A stretch of DNA of 64,000 nt, taken from Thuidium tamariscinum. Its lineage: Eukaryota; Streptophyta; Bryopsida; Hypnales; Thuidiaceae. Under the pieces are notes generated by a model that did not search any database, was not told the DNA's origin, and worked only from the letters and a program-made list of their open reading frames with translations. How positions within the stretch are numbered: position 1 is the stretch's first letter; the number at the start of each line of letters is the position of its first letter. The position numbers and the translations under genes are program-made. Positions 23,591 through 35,715 of the stretch are shown piece after piece. The DNA is taken from the NCBI GenBank assembly GCA_947034885.2, contig OX344758.2:6202501-6266500 (forward strand), read 5' to 3'.

Positions 23591-24291
23591 GATTATATAT
23601 GCATTCCTCTAGAGCTGGTCGTTATTGATTTCATTCCTGTTGCGCCGACTCCATATTGGCGATGTAGTTTACGCTAGCGAGGTTTGCAGTACAGACTCTA
23701 AATGCTCTTGAAGAGTATCTCTAAGAATCGTAGCGTTGCTAAGGAATTCTTATTCGTTGGAAGAACATTGAACGTAAACTTTGTTTTAGACATAGTGTGC
23801 CCCTTGCTGGAGTAGACGGTGCGAAATTCTGCAGCGAATGAATGAAATGTAGAAGTTTACCTCGTTGACACCGAAGTTCCACAAAAGATCTTCCAATCGG
23901 CTGCACTGACAAGCTTCATTTTGTGCAGCTGCGCCCTTGTTGTCGGCAGGAACATGCATGCGCTCCAGATTTCGAGTGGTTCGAAATGAGCAGTAATTAG
24001 TGTTACCAGGTGTGCTATTTATCTCCTTCACAATCACTAATCTGTTATCTTTTCAAAGTTTCAGTAAAAGGAGGATTACCAGGTGATATATACTGTTCAA
24101 TAACGTTCTTAGTATCTATAATTGTTGATGCATCATTGAAGCTATTCATAATCACATTTCAGAGCTACTGCACTTTTTGTGCCACCTGAACACTCAGATG
24201 CGAGTAGCATGACTGTTTCTGGTGCGAAGTCTGCCGATCAAGAAACTGATGGTGTTGATGATCTCTCCAGGATCTATGTGAGGAGAACTCA

Positions 24292-26840
24292 ATGCAGGAA
24301 ATACCTTATGATGCGTCACATGTTCCCATCGACTATGATGATCCCGCCGATGTAAGTTTGAGAATCCATGCTGGATCGCAATTCCAATGCCAAGAGAAAT
24401 TATAGAAATTGATTGGAAATCTCTCTTGAATTAGATTTTGGTGCAATTAGTGCGTCCTATCACGAACATGTCGATCTCGATCTGGCTCGTCTTACTCTTA
24501 GACTGCTTTTTTCTGGTATGCAGACCAAGGAAGAGAAGCGGGTGCGAAGAGAACAACGGGTTACTCTGGAGAAGGATGTGAGTGTTAAATTTTTTTATCA
24601 TCCTGTTGGGAGAGCTCTTAAAATCTTGCTTTCTGATCAGATTTTAATGTAAATTTTAGGGATCACTTCCTCAATGTTACTCACCCATTTACTTGTAACA
24701 TGAGCAGGTTGCCCAGCTACAAAAGAAGCTGATGGTCGAGGTGAACATGCGGAATGCACTCAATCGTGGACTCAGTAGGCCTCTGGGCTCCCTCCCTCGA
24801 ATATATGCCAGCTTGCCTGTTGAGGTCTGACTATCATCCTTACTTTCTGACGACTCAAAAACCAGAGCGTTTCACAGATTATTAGTCAAGTTAGAGATCA
24901 ATCAGAGATTTGTAACCTTCTTCGAATTGAAGCTGCTAAGAAATTGAATGGCTAGGTATTAGACTCGTATGCTGCTGAAACGTTGAATTGACTGGTCGAC
25001 ACGTAGTTCGAGATTTAGAGCGCTTTGATTTGTGAAGGGCAGAGAGTTCGAATTCAAAGAAACAATATTTATGTCTTTCACGGGGACACTCCTTTAGCTT
25101 TCTGTTTGATTGAATCATTCATCGCATTAAATGCGTTGTTGATCGCAGACAAGAGAGTTGCTTCTTGAAGTGGCGGTACTTGAGGAAGAAATATTATCTC
25201 TTGAGAAGCAGGTCAAGCACCTTGGGAAGGAAATTGAAAGTGAAGTACCCGTGACAGATAAGGAGACGATCTGCCTATCCCCCCACCAATTTTCATCTCC
25301 GAGAAAAGCAAATACCTTAGGCTCCCCGTCGGTGTCTCCAAAAGACTCCAGTAGGATCAACTCGAAGCCTTCGGTATCTCCATGGAAGTCCTCTGACCAG
25401 AAAAGTAATCTTGCGAAACCCTCATTTCCTGCTGGAAAGATTGCAGATAGGAGCGGTCTCAGTAAGGTTCCGAATTCTCCCAGAAAGTCTTTGGATGATG
25501 GCAGCTCCATTAAGGCTTCGATAGCTGTCAAGGACTCCTCAAAACCCGCGAGGCGCATTACCATTGTAGTACCTCCTCAAACATCTCAAACCCAGAGGAA
25601 CGGTCTCCAACCAAAGGCTCCCCTCAGGAACTCTAAAGACTCCAAAAGCAGAAAGCTTTCCTTCACAAAGACTGAATCCCTCGGAGTTTCGGCGTCTGTC
25701 ATGAATACAGTCCCGCCCGCTCCCAAGGACGGTGATGATAGTACCCCGCCGGTTTCACCTGCTACAGGCAGCCCCACTGATGTTGGAAAGGGTTGCCCAA
25801 GGCCTCCAAGGATCAAGTTGGAGAACGACAAGCCACCGATGACAGGACATGCTCAAGTCAGAAAGAAGGATCCAGTCAGCGACAAAATTGCACCAAAAGC
25901 TCGCACTCCTAGACAACCAGGAAAAGACAAATGCCCAGCGGACACAGCGAGGAGAACTCCTCGTCTACCACTAAAGCATGGCACAGCAGTCACGAGGACA
26001 GTTGGGGTTTCAACAGCGTCAAGGGAACAGTCGATGGATACTCTTAAACCGCCTCCTACACCAGATGCAGGAAGTATACCTCCCAGTTGTAGTTCAAATA
26101 CTCTAATCGAACTTCGAAATCCTGTTGTTTCTGAGACTGTTAAACAAAATGGAAACAACTCGGGCATGCCTTCCACTGACATGCATGATGGAGACAAAAT
26201 TCCCGTCCACCTTTTTCCGGACCATGTGAAGGTGCAGTCACTTTCCTTACTCTTGTGGTTAAGTAATTTCCTGAAACTACATTTGGATATTGATACTATC
26301 TTAAGTGCAGAACGATGAAGCAACAGGGACTCACATTCCCTGGTGTCTAACGATGTACGCCAGTGAAAATTGTCTCGCTTAATAGCTGCTTCTTTTCTCG
26401 TAATCGATCCTAATATGGTCGTGTGGGACACAGGGAGGTGAACCAACTTCTTCGCCAGAAAAGGGCACAAAACTCGGCTTGGAGGAGGTAACCAACTCTG
26501 TATTGCTGTCCAAAGAAGTGGTGATGTTGCTGAAAACCATATATGGAAATCTGCAAGAAAAGCAAGCTCCCTTGCCATGTGATTCCGGTTCTTCCTCCCA
26601 AGCGTCAATGTCCGCAAGTGTTTCCAGTGCAAGCCCTGATGATTACGAGATAAGGGGAGGCGTTAACATGAAACTCAGGATGGATGGCTGTCATTCTGAG
26701 AGTTATACAACCAAGCGCAGTGCCAGCATAAGATTTAGGGGAGATTGTTATCCAAGTGAAGTCGCAGATACGCTGGATCCCTACAGCTATTTGAGCAGGG
26801 GCAACATCAACAATCGTGTAGGTTTCCATGAAAGGCTAAT
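24292..26840 (+). CDS. MIP1 leucine-zipper domain protein (DUF547-type family), 3' part not found
   Basis: Five spliced exons are supported by GT-AG borders and phase: 24292-24351, 24524-24577, 24708-24824, 25149-26231 and 26434-26840. Joined, they give about 570 residues. Residues about 21-115 form the MIP1-type zipper: EEKRVRREQRVTLEKDV, then LQKKLMVEV, the LPRIYASLPVETRELLLEV linker and a second heptad helix with EEEILSLEKQVKHLGKEI. This layout is that of plant ternary complex factor MIP1-like proteins, which pair through the zipper and usually end in a DUF547 domain. Exon 4 is a long disordered region rich in Ser-Pro and basic residues. Exon 5 has the helix LLSKEVVMLLKTIYGNLQ and then DTLDPYSYL, both matching family positions just before DUF547. 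The DUF547 core itself was not found downstream. The start is uncertain: an in-frame stop lies at 24259 and an acceptor could open the exon at 24271. The exon 4 donor could also be at 26225. Confidence 0.75.
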
Positions 26841-26996
26841 GTGAGTCCTCTCAACACTTGTTCATTTCTCGCATGTGACTCTTGAAACTTGATCAACTCT
26901 AAGCAAATGAAAAAATGGTCAATTTCGTTAAATTGGCATGATTTCGGCACCAAAAAATTGTGACATATTTGTACTTAAAGGTCTAAAATTTAGGAC

Positions 26997-27364
26997 ATGG
27001 ATGGGAGGTGTGAATTTAAGTTTCAGATTCGCTTCCAGAAAGGTGATAAAGTATTGGAATACCGCCTATTTAACGAAATTGACGTTAGAACAGAATTAAG
27101 TGTGTTTGTGAATGGCCATGTACTCGTATTCTTGCAGGAGCTAAATATGAGGATTTATGTTCAGAAGACGCGATGCAGCTTTACCGCTCATCTGTATTGT
27201 CCGGTTAGCTTGAGCAAGTAATTTCACAATTCACAAGGTGGACAACTCGGAAGGAGTGGAAACACGAATCAATCTTCTTCCAAACAGGTTTCAAGAAGCT
27301 TCTGCTTGGAGAACGTCAGACTTCGATCTGAACTTTCCGACCTATCAAACGTTCAGAGCTACTA
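26997..27364 (+). other. Possible exon sequence after the MIP1-zipper gene
   Basis: After an acceptor-like TTCTTGCAG at 27137, two frames look coding-like. One reads E-A-K-Y-E-D-L-C-S-E-D at 27138-27202. Another, 27222-27364, ends in CLENVRLRSELSDLSNVQSY and stop. Joining them would need a 34-nt intron, too short for a plant. I recognise no domain. These could be decayed exons of the upstream gene or unrelated. Confidence 0.25.
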
Positions 27365-28023
27365 AGTCTGTACCGTATGTTTTGCAATGGAAAATTTGTA
27401 CATAGAGGATACCAGCTAAAATTTTTCATCTTCAGAATCAAGACGCGGAGGAGCTAGGAGCGGTTACGGTTGAGGTGTGGTGGATTAGAATTTGCAAAAT
27501 TAAATTGCTATACGATGGGAAAAGTAGCATTGAGGTGAGAAGAGCACTTGACGTCCGATGAAGACTTCCGAGGGGCGATTACATTCACAGTATAAAGAGC
27601 AGACTGAGGGAGAGTGGAGGTGGGGAGCACTATAGAAAGAGGTTGCTGCGGCCGACTTCCTGTTTTCATCGACGGTCAGTTTTTCCATCCTCCTCTCCAT
27701 TTCATATTTTCAATTTCGACAAGCAACTGGGGGTGGACTGTTAACTCTTTTCGTGTGGATCTTCTGATTGGTTCCACAGTCTCACATTTCAGAACAAAAA
27801 TTTTCTGATTCGGATCACCGGGCCCTCCAAAAATGAACTGGTGCATGCCCTGCTGAAACAAAACAAAAGTTAAAAAGCAACATCGAAATATCAACATTGA
27901 AATGTTGTTTCGCCCTCCCAGCCGATTGGTTCAAACAGCATCTTAGTGTTTTTTTAATGTTGTTTCAACAGGGACTCGAATTATCTCTCGATTTGTTATA
28001 TGTACGTTTCAATTGAATAAAAA

Positions 28024-28225
28024 ACGTTCGTTATCTGTCGCGTGCAGGGTTCAGCAGCTTTCGGACGAGATTTCTGCCAAAGAAAAAGATCAGCATACTG
28101 CACCCTTTGCCTCTTTCCCCCAAAAATTCATGAAGGCTTCATCAGCTTCCAGGAATTTTTTGTACCACCAGGATAGATGGACACTAAGCCGGCTCCTAGC
28201 CGGCCGGTTTCTACCTAGATACTAA
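28024..28225 (+). other. Possible exon with short coiled-coil-like start
   Basis: After GCGTGCAG, the frame reads VQQLSDEISAKEKDQHTAPF and stays open to a stop at 28225. Heptad-like spacing is visible only over about 14 residues. No family was recognised. Confidence 0.25.
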
Positions 28226-28841
28226 ATTTGTGGTCTATGCTCTCGAGCAATTGTATTATACTCGATGTCAATGACAAATTCTCCCTTGACATGGTTGTCT
28301 GATGGCATGATCTTCAATTTCTGCAGATAGCATTGCGTTCTTCAGCACCTCTACATCAAGCATGACGTAGATTGTCATATTCAAGGCATCCAAGGCATTG
28401 TGCCATTGACAGTACAGTAAATCACCTTGTTATCGAGGTGTCAGCTAGCGAGAAATAAGAAGCATTCGTGCGAATTTAATATTTTAGCAAACACCTTGTC
28501 AGTCCTGTACATGGCCACTTGTTGATCTGCGACTTGGTATTGAAAGGTCGGGAACTTAAGATTCACGGCTGCTGACACTCAACTGACTTCACAGTTCACA
28601 CAAGTTTTCTTGGAAAGGATTGACTCAATTAACTTACATTGATGCTAAGGTAGCATCAAGCATCCGGCAATCCCATCACCGATCAAGACAGGCGACAAAG
28701 GTACTGATACCTGGAAAAACCTTTTCTAGAGCTGAAATTTTAACTTCCAGATTTGTATTGAATTTACATATACTTAGTCAAAGAATTCGTTCGATAAAAG
28801 TATCGTTAAGTTAGCTAACCTGCATGTTAAGCTAGCCGCAG

Positions 28842-29195
28842 ATTCTTGAACGACGGCATGTTGAAAAATTAAACAAAGCCGACATGAAACTTCAACTTTC
28901 GTCCTGCCAACCGTCGCGAGCTTCACTCTGCCAGTCGTCAGTCACGACGATTACCGTCCCCTTGCACCTCCCTGTTAGGTTTCCTTTCGAAGTTGCAGGA
29001 TTCGCAAAACCTTCTGAAAGTATAATGTCGCAGGATCTGATGAATTTCCTACGATCTGTTATGGAGCAGAATAGCCAGAATGTTGCTTTGCGTCCATGCT
29101 GCACATCTAGGAACCTTTTAGAAGGCCTTTCTGTGGAGATGATGTCGAAATATTTGAGTTATCCTCCAAGCTATTTTGAATTTCGTCGCTCATAA
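28842..29195 (+). other. Possible 3'-terminal exon, 117 codons
   Basis: An acceptor-like GCCGCAG precedes an open frame starting ILERRHVEKLNKADMKLQL and ending YPPSYFEFRRS, then stop. The order of a small hydrophobic helix (SQDLMNFLRSV), a cysteine-containing segment and a terminal aromatic-Phe-Arg motif loosely recalls the C-terminus of DUF547 proteins, where a FRY-like end is common. The resemblance is weak, and the family's core motif (WIN followed by aromatic-N) is missing upstream. It may be the last exon of the MIP1-zipper gene, or chance. Confidence 0.35.
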
Positions 29196-29543
29196 AAAAA
29201 AGTAGGGATGAATCTAATGAATAATGTCAATAAGCATTGGCAAGTCTCTTTCGTTGGTTCAATTTCGAATCTAGTAAAAGTGCTGGGTTTAAGGGAAACG
29301 ATTGAGTTTGTTTGCAAGTGGAGAGTCGAATGATATTGATGATGGCAGCGCTTCTGGAAGATTTAATCAGAAGAAAGGCCATCAACGCTGACCCCATCCT
29401 ATTTCTGATGAAAATAACATAATATCTTCATCTCCATGATCTGTTTCCTTGTAATCTTCTTGTGGAAGAGATTCCGGGTGCTCAGGGAATCGTGAAATCG
29501 ACCTCGACGTCAGCGACATTACGAGGGAAATCTCGCAAGAAAT

Positions 29544-30095
29544 ATGCCGCAAGGTGAAGAGCAGGAGCCCTGCCCAACAACCTCCGGCTCCATCGAAAGA
29601 GGCGTGGTGCACCCCCGAAGTCGGAGCTGCAGAGGGTGTCTGTTCTACTCCAGCTTCTTGAGGGACAGCAACCAGAACCCGACCTGTTACGGCTTCAGCC
29701 GCAGCACCCCGGAGACGTACCGAACCTTGGAGGAGAGACAAGCCACGAAAGATTTCAAGTACGCGTGCTTGGGGTACGGAGTTCACAAGGAGGCCGCGGG
29801 CAGTGGACCCCCTCCCGAGGGAAACGGAGAGCTACCTCTGTGTGTAGGGATTGAGTTTCTGGCAGACAGAAGGCCTGTGGGGATTCACTCTTCCAAAGAG
29901 GAAGGCGATGATGCGCATATGCACAATCCCCTGGCGCGTCCTGGCTCGACCCCGACTGAAGACTTCACCTCTCGCTTCTGCCGCAGTGCCAGCGTTGTGG
30001 CCACTGCGGTTGTGAATAATGTCATCAGATTTGCTGCGAATGCTAAAGCCACTGTAGATGGCATTCTGGGTTCCAACGACAAGAAGTCCAAATAG
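29544..30095 (+). CDS. Plant protein of unknown function (DUF8204-like)
   Basis: A single-exon frame of 183 codons starts at ATG 29544; an in-frame stop at 29493 limits any extension. A Cys-X2-Cys motif (SCRGCLFYSS, residues 28-37) is followed by NPTCYGFSRS, then DFKYACLGYGV and LPLCVGIEFLADRR. The C-terminal part has SRFCRSASVVATAVVNNVIR and ends in charged residues after ATVDGILG. From memory this order of motifs (CxxCLYYSS, NPxCxG, FKYACxGY, LPLCxGxE) fits a plant-specific family of about 170-220 residues with no known role; the name DUF8204 is my best recollection. The GC content is higher than in the flanks and supports coding. It lies 2.7 kb after the MIP1-zipper exons on the same strand and is likely an independent gene. 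Confidence 0.7.
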   Translation: MPQGEEQEPCPTTSGSIERGVVHPRSRSCRGCLFYSSFLRDSNQNPTCYGFSRSTPETYRTLEERQATKDFKYACLGYGVHKEAAGSGPPPEGNGELPLCVGIEFLADRRPVGIHSSKEEGDDAHMHNPLARPGSTPTEDFTSRFCRSASVVATAVVNNVIRFAANAKATVDGILGSNDKKSK

Positions 30096-30724
30096 GTCTC
30101 TCCAAGCCATTGTGGTATTCCGCGTTTTCTTCCTGCCAATTTCTCATGAAAGATTAGAAAAAAGGTTTCCAATCACAGAACGCATTGCTCAAAGCCATTA
30201 GGTGAAAATCGTGAACCTCGGGTCACTCACAGCCCCAATTAAGGCGCCAAATCCACTACTAGCCTTCCTGATTCTGAACTGCCAATTTGGAAGTGAACCA
30301 AGTCTTCCTCTGAAAACTCGGTGTTGTAATGCTCAATTGCGTATGTGGAATAGGGTAGAGTAAGGAGAGAGCCTTATTATGAGAAATAGCATGTCAAGCC
30401 AAGAGAGTGTGACGAGGGATGTTATTTCCAAATCAAAGTAGTACATTCACGTTACGAGAAATAACCTCAAAGGTTGGATCTTGTTCAATCATGGTCAATT
30501 GAGGTCTAAATTAGGGCACCATAACACCACAGGAGCCCTACGCTTCTGGAAGGATTGCAACCCAAGGTACGATGCCTGTGATTAAGGTGCTGGAAACAAA
30601 AGCCCTGCATGTCATTGACTGACCTTCGCTCCAAGTGCAGCTGACTTGACTCTATTCCAGATTTCCAGCAGCATTTAGTTGATATCCATCAATTTTTACG
30701 AAAAACACACTTGGTGACCCCAAC

Positions 30725-30904
30725 GAGAGACGTGGGTGGATTAATTATGAACAAATGTTGAACCCAACCTGTTGTATAAATCATCTAAACGAAGTGTTGT
30801 GCAATTGTGACCAGGAGGGACGTGGGTGGATTAATTACGAACAAATGTTGAACCCAACCTGTTGTATAAATCATCTAAACGAAGTGTTGTGCAATTGTGA
30901 CCAG
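30725..30904 (+). repeat. Tandem duplication, 2 copies of 90 bp
   Basis: The unit starting near GACGTGGGTGGATTAATTA is repeated after exactly 90 bp, with two or three differences. The period is a multiple of three and one frame (30755-30949) stays open through both copies. Immediately upstream, TTGGTGACCCCAACG at 30710-30724 resembles the primer-binding region that follows a retrotransposon LTR, but no LTR pair was found. Confidence 0.85.
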
Positions 30905-30949
30905 GAGACACGTCGTGCAAGTCTCTTGATAGCAATAGACCTGCACTGA

Positions 30950-32874
30950 GCGATACAAAGTGCAGTGTTGAGTAATGTGGGCAACAATTAAAAGAGCAAT
31001 ACTCGATTAGAGTTTGGTGTCTTTCCTCTTGTTGTATTCCTCAATCTCACATAAGACATAAGAACTAAACCAATGTGTATTTCATTGGCGCATATTTCGT
31101 ACAGGGATTGCTGACACCGAAGGAACGCTTGAAAGCACAAACATTGGAAACATGCAACAAAACCAATTCCATTCCATTTCTCACGACGTTATTCAGCCAT
31201 GAGCCTGGGGTGTCTTTGGAAGTCATTAAAGTTTGTCAGTATTTAATTCTGTTGACACAATGTATGACATCCTCCGTCAAGCTATCAACTACAAGAGTTG
31301 GTATATTTCTCTTATCGAGATTTATCTTGAATAATCTGCTCCACAGAAATTTTTTATGCTGCAAACAACTCTAATCTAAGATTTAGAGGATTGACAATCC
31401 CTTGCCGTGAACCTACCAAACAAGTCTTCTGAGTCCTGTGAGCCATGAGAGGCTCTGAAGCTTATTTTGTGTTGTAGCTGCAGTAAAGACATAGCTCATT
31501 TCATCATGTAATAAGATACAAGGGCTCAATTTTCATTTGAAAGCACACTGCATACAAGGGCTCACACAAGCTTATTATCTCATTAATTTTTGATGTAGAG
31601 GAGATGCCTGAATCGTGTCTATGAACAAGTCTCATGGGCAATGAGTTAGTTTTTCTGGAGACTGAGATTTTATTTTTTCTTTGAAACCTAATGCAGAATG
31701 ATTTCATGTGTCTGGAGTAACAGACTTTGTATAAATGTATGGTCATAGAGTAACAAAGCATAAGATTTGAGCATGAAATACCTCAGCCATATAGCAATTA
31801 TTTCTAACAAAAAAATCAGAGCTCAAAAGCTTGTTGTTCAGTTTACTCAGATGTCAGCCAAAAGGAAGGCTGTTTTATCAAAGGTTCTATAGTTGGCGAT
31901 TTTCACTGGAATGAAGTTGTATGTGAATTGCATTTAAATAGTGTTTAAGAAAAATAGGAGTTTTGCAGCAAAAAGTAAGGAATATAGTAAAACACAACAA
32001 CATTGCCTTGTAACAGCATTAATAACATTAGAAACTTATTTCAAGTATTGAAATTTAATAAGTTTATGGACAATACATATTTTTATCAACATGTTTCATT
32101 TAACAATCATGAAAATAATCACTAAATTATCTTCTTTGAGATATTGAAAATTAAATACGTATTTTATGTAGTCTTTTTAAGTAATAATAATTTGGTTACA
32201 CCAATTTATTATTTACAATACTATCAAATCACAAATAAAGTTTAACTACTTTTAATATTACTTAGTAATTAATAATACACCAACCAGTTAAACTTGAATC
32301 ATTGATTGCTTTATAGTTGACAAACCTTGCAAAAGAACATAGAAATCATTATAGTAAGTAATCCAAGTGGTTTGGAATATTTTTTAACAAGTCTAAAAAG
32401 AAACTTGCTTTGTATTTGAAAGTATAAATCAACTACTAGATTTGTATAAAAAAACAAAAACAAACTAAGTGTTCTTCAAGTTACAAACTCTTTAACACAT
32501 CATAATCAAGATCTATATTATACCATATTTGTTACATATTTTTCTATTAGCTTCAATTAGAATCTAACCTTCCAAAAGATAAATATTTCAATTTGCTATT
32601 GTGATTTTAGTAAACAAACAACTTTTGGCTAAGTTATTCATTAAATTCCTCCATTCCATTTAAAGGGGTTCCAAGCAATGTATATTAGTATGTACATTGA
32701 ATGAAGCAAATGGTTATAAAGATGTAATTCAGTATATAATCTTATCACGATCAAATGTCTCCACAATGTGTCTTTATTGGTCAAATCCAAATTTGACCTT
32801 GGACCTTGAAGAGATGCTTTCTTCAAAAATTTAGTCTAATTTTGAAAGTAAATTTTGTAAAAAACCATTTCCAT
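30950..32874. other. AT-rich intergenic DNA, nothing defined
   Basis: Open frames such as 31075-31374 (plus) lack recognisable domains. No bounded repeat was seen. Confidence 0.5.
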
Positions 32875-33624
32875 GGGGTGATTGCAAGAAAGGGTGACCG
32901 ATTTCCTAGTCACAATTGAAATCATTCTCTTGTTTTTTGCTATAACTTTTGAAGCACGAGTCGAATGAACATGAAATTTTTATTGAGATTGTCTGATTTT
33001 ATGGTAATTAGATCCCTTATTTTTCAGAAATTAATAAAAATAATTTAATATTTAAAAACTATTTTTGTTAATTTGTCTCAAGTTGACGTTTAGGGGTTTT
33101 CACTACGTTATGAGTCACTAAATTTAATGATCTAGAGCTCAAACTTTTATGGTCTATTTGTATAATAGGGAAGCATGTATCTACTAAAGTAAACTTGAAA
33201 ATTCATTATTTAATGTCCTCCACATGAGTGTAAACAACACTCCCATTGCGTGCAATTTTTGAATATTGAAAAATAGTTTTTAGATCATTCTTTTGGTGAA
33301 ATATTATCACCATCAATTCTTCCCAAATGGATAAATTTTATTTCTTGTAAAAAGTGATTTTACTATTTTTTATAAATTTAAATGTAAAATTATAGTGCCA
33401 ATCACTATTTTCATGAGATTTTGCACTTTTCTAGTTTACCTACTTAGAAAATTTTCCTATACTTTTCCTTCCTAGGGTACCTTCTTCTTAAAGATATATA
33501 CACGAAAAATATTTTTCACTTTTTTTAAAAATTGTTTTTCTAATTTTAAAGTACTCTCAAAGATAAAAATGAGTATTGTGAAAAATACTACACTTTTTGC
33601 ACGCCCTTTCTTGCAATGACCCCA
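32875..33624. mobile_element. Family L element, copy 2 (about 750 bp)
   Basis: Ends GGGTGATTGCAAGAAAGGG and CCCTTTCTTGCAATGACCCC are near-perfect inverted repeats, cleaner than in copy 1. The element is homologous with 13070-13762 over its length. The flanking duplication is not clear. No coding capacity. Confidence 0.75.
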
Positions 33625-33955
33625 TGATTTAATAGTTTTGAGAGATTTTCATTGTTAAAATGTAATTGTCTTTGTTGATCATAGATTCTCATTCTAAAAT
33701 CAATGAAGGTCCTACATTAGACTAGTATTAGGTCAATGGTTAGTATTGGATTCGCCTACCTTAGAATTGTGGAAAAAGAAGTCCATTCCTCATTTGGTTC
33801 TTTCATATGGAGCTATCCAAAGGAGTCAGACAATTCTCTATGCACATTATTTTGAAACGAAAGAAATGGGGGATGAAATGTGTTAAATCCTATAAGGATG
33901 GATTCGTATATGTGAAAATCAACTTTGGGGGTATCCTTGTAAATCATCCATTTAA

Positions 33956-34654
33956 CCCTTAAACAATATTGTAGAAATTTTTAAGCCAATGAATGACAAA
34001 GAATTTTCTTGTGTAGGACAGCAGTGCAATTGTTCATCTTTGAAATTTTGTGCAAAAAGGGGACTAAGATCATATACAATAGGTTGACCTTCAATGAGCA
34101 CTTTTGGTTACTTTGAAGAGATGATGTCACTCAATTCTTATAAGGATGATTTCATCAATCATCAACTAGGCATTTAAGGCTTAAAATAACAAAGCAAGTT
34201 GCACATGTTATCAATGGCATAAATAGGATTTTTGAAGTTTTTAACAATTTTGTATTTTGAATCATTTGCTACTTCTTTTTATTTATTATTTATTTCTTAT
34301 ATATTGTATAATTTTAAACAATTTGAAAATTTTTAGGCAAGTACCCTACTTGGCTTCAACAATGAATCCAAAGAGACACATCCATTTTGGACCATTTTTC
34401 ATATGATTGTTGCCATTTGAAGTGCAGCTACCTTGTTTTTTGCTTGGTGAAAAAAAATGATTTTTGAGCATTCAAACGCATTTATCTTGCAATCTACACG
34501 GTGAAAATCTCTGAAATTTTTTGCACATGTTCTCAAACCAATTTATTACACGATCCTATGGTTATATATCTCAAAAAAAATTAATTGGTAATAGTACTAA
34601 AAATGGTAGTTTTTGACCGTTTTTGAAATAAACATAGTCAAAGAACTTAAGGGG
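33956..34654. mobile_element. Family C element (699 bp, TTAA-flanked)
   Basis: The left end CCCTTAAA and right end …TTAAGGGG lie between TTAA sites (33952-33955 and 34655-34658). The interior has C words such as CTTGCAATCTACACGGTGAA and GATCCTATGGTTA. It is shorter than most C copies. Confidence 0.7.
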
Positions 34655-34658
34655 TTAA

Positions 34659-35711
34659 TACCATAATTGTGGAGTATTATCAATCGTACATACACATGAT
34701 GATATGTAGTTGTAAAGTTATAGAACTTGTATTAGATCATTTTGAGTTTTGATTAAGATGCTTCAAAAATGTAGCTACATAACACGTTATCTATGTGACA
34801 ACTTTATAAGTTTTGGTTTTAGGAATTCAACTAAAATTACAAAAAGTATTACAAAAAAAACATGGATTTTCTTTAATTTTACAAGTTTTTCATTTCAATC
34901 ATATTTGATTGAAACCTCATGCATTTGAAATATGAATTATTTGGATATCATATTAATAAATGATGGATTGTTAAAGTTTGTAGTAGTAAGCTTAAGTTGC
35001 AATCACAAGCCTAGGCTACCTTCATTCAAAGATAATCTCATTGTACCCTATGTATCTCATGGAAGGACTTTGGTTTGATATAATCCAAAAGTATTTGTGA
35101 TTTGTTTTAAATTGCATCTTCTAAGTATGCAAAGTCACATGAAAATCTTGAGATGGTATTGTTTTATTTTGAAAAAACATACATACTTTTGGATGAATTA
35201 CAATTTCATTTGTATCTAAGAATACAAATACACTACCAAAATTATTGTGGATTTAAGACAATTCAATAGTTGAAAATTACTTAAATGTTGTTTCTAGTAC
35301 CACATAGGCAAGTTGGTTGCATGCAATAAGTATGTTCCAAGTTTTTTAAGCTAATTTGTCATTACAATACTTAGATCACTTGGTTATTAAATAGACACCT
35401 CATGTCAAGCAAATTTCAAAAGACCTTTGACTTCACATGTGAAATAGGATGTAGCAATGTACTAAGGTTTCTCATCACCAACCATTAGATTAGGGATTTG
35501 AACCCCAATGCTTGTAGTTTTATCTCTTTGGTAGTTAATCTTGTTTTTTAAGAATGCTAAAAAAACATGCAAAAATTGATTGAAATTCTATGATGTAAGA
35601 TTCAATAAAAGGTTTATTCAAGTATGTCCTAGGTGTAATTTTTCTTTAAAAAACTAAACCTTCTAGCATGCAAATTTTTGACTAAGTATTGGCCTTAATT
35701 TTTGCCATTCT
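34659..35711. other. AT-rich intergenic DNA, nothing defined
   Basis: No open frame of interest and no bounded repeat was seen between two C elements. Confidence 0.5.
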
Positions 35712-35715
35712 TTAA

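Noticed and set aside
25853-26632. 259-codon minus-strand frame
   Set aside because: It is the antisense shadow of MIP1-zipper exons 4 and 5 and crosses their intron; the plus-strand family match is much stronger.
29494-29665. Alternative plus-strand frame (EIDLDVSDITREISQEICRK…) overlapping the start of the DUF8204-like gene
   Set aside because: It looks protein-like for about 57 codons, but stops at about 29665 and no motif continues from it, whereas the other frame carries the family motifs. It could be an upstream exon in another isoform, but nothing supports that.
29382-29786. 134-codon minus-strand frame over the DUF8204-like gene
   Set aside because: It is antisense to a better supported plus-strand frame with family motifs.
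30200-30724. Possible LTR ending before TTGGTGACCCCAACG
   Set aside because: No second LTR, no TG…CA borders that I could fix and no gag or pol coding sequence were found.
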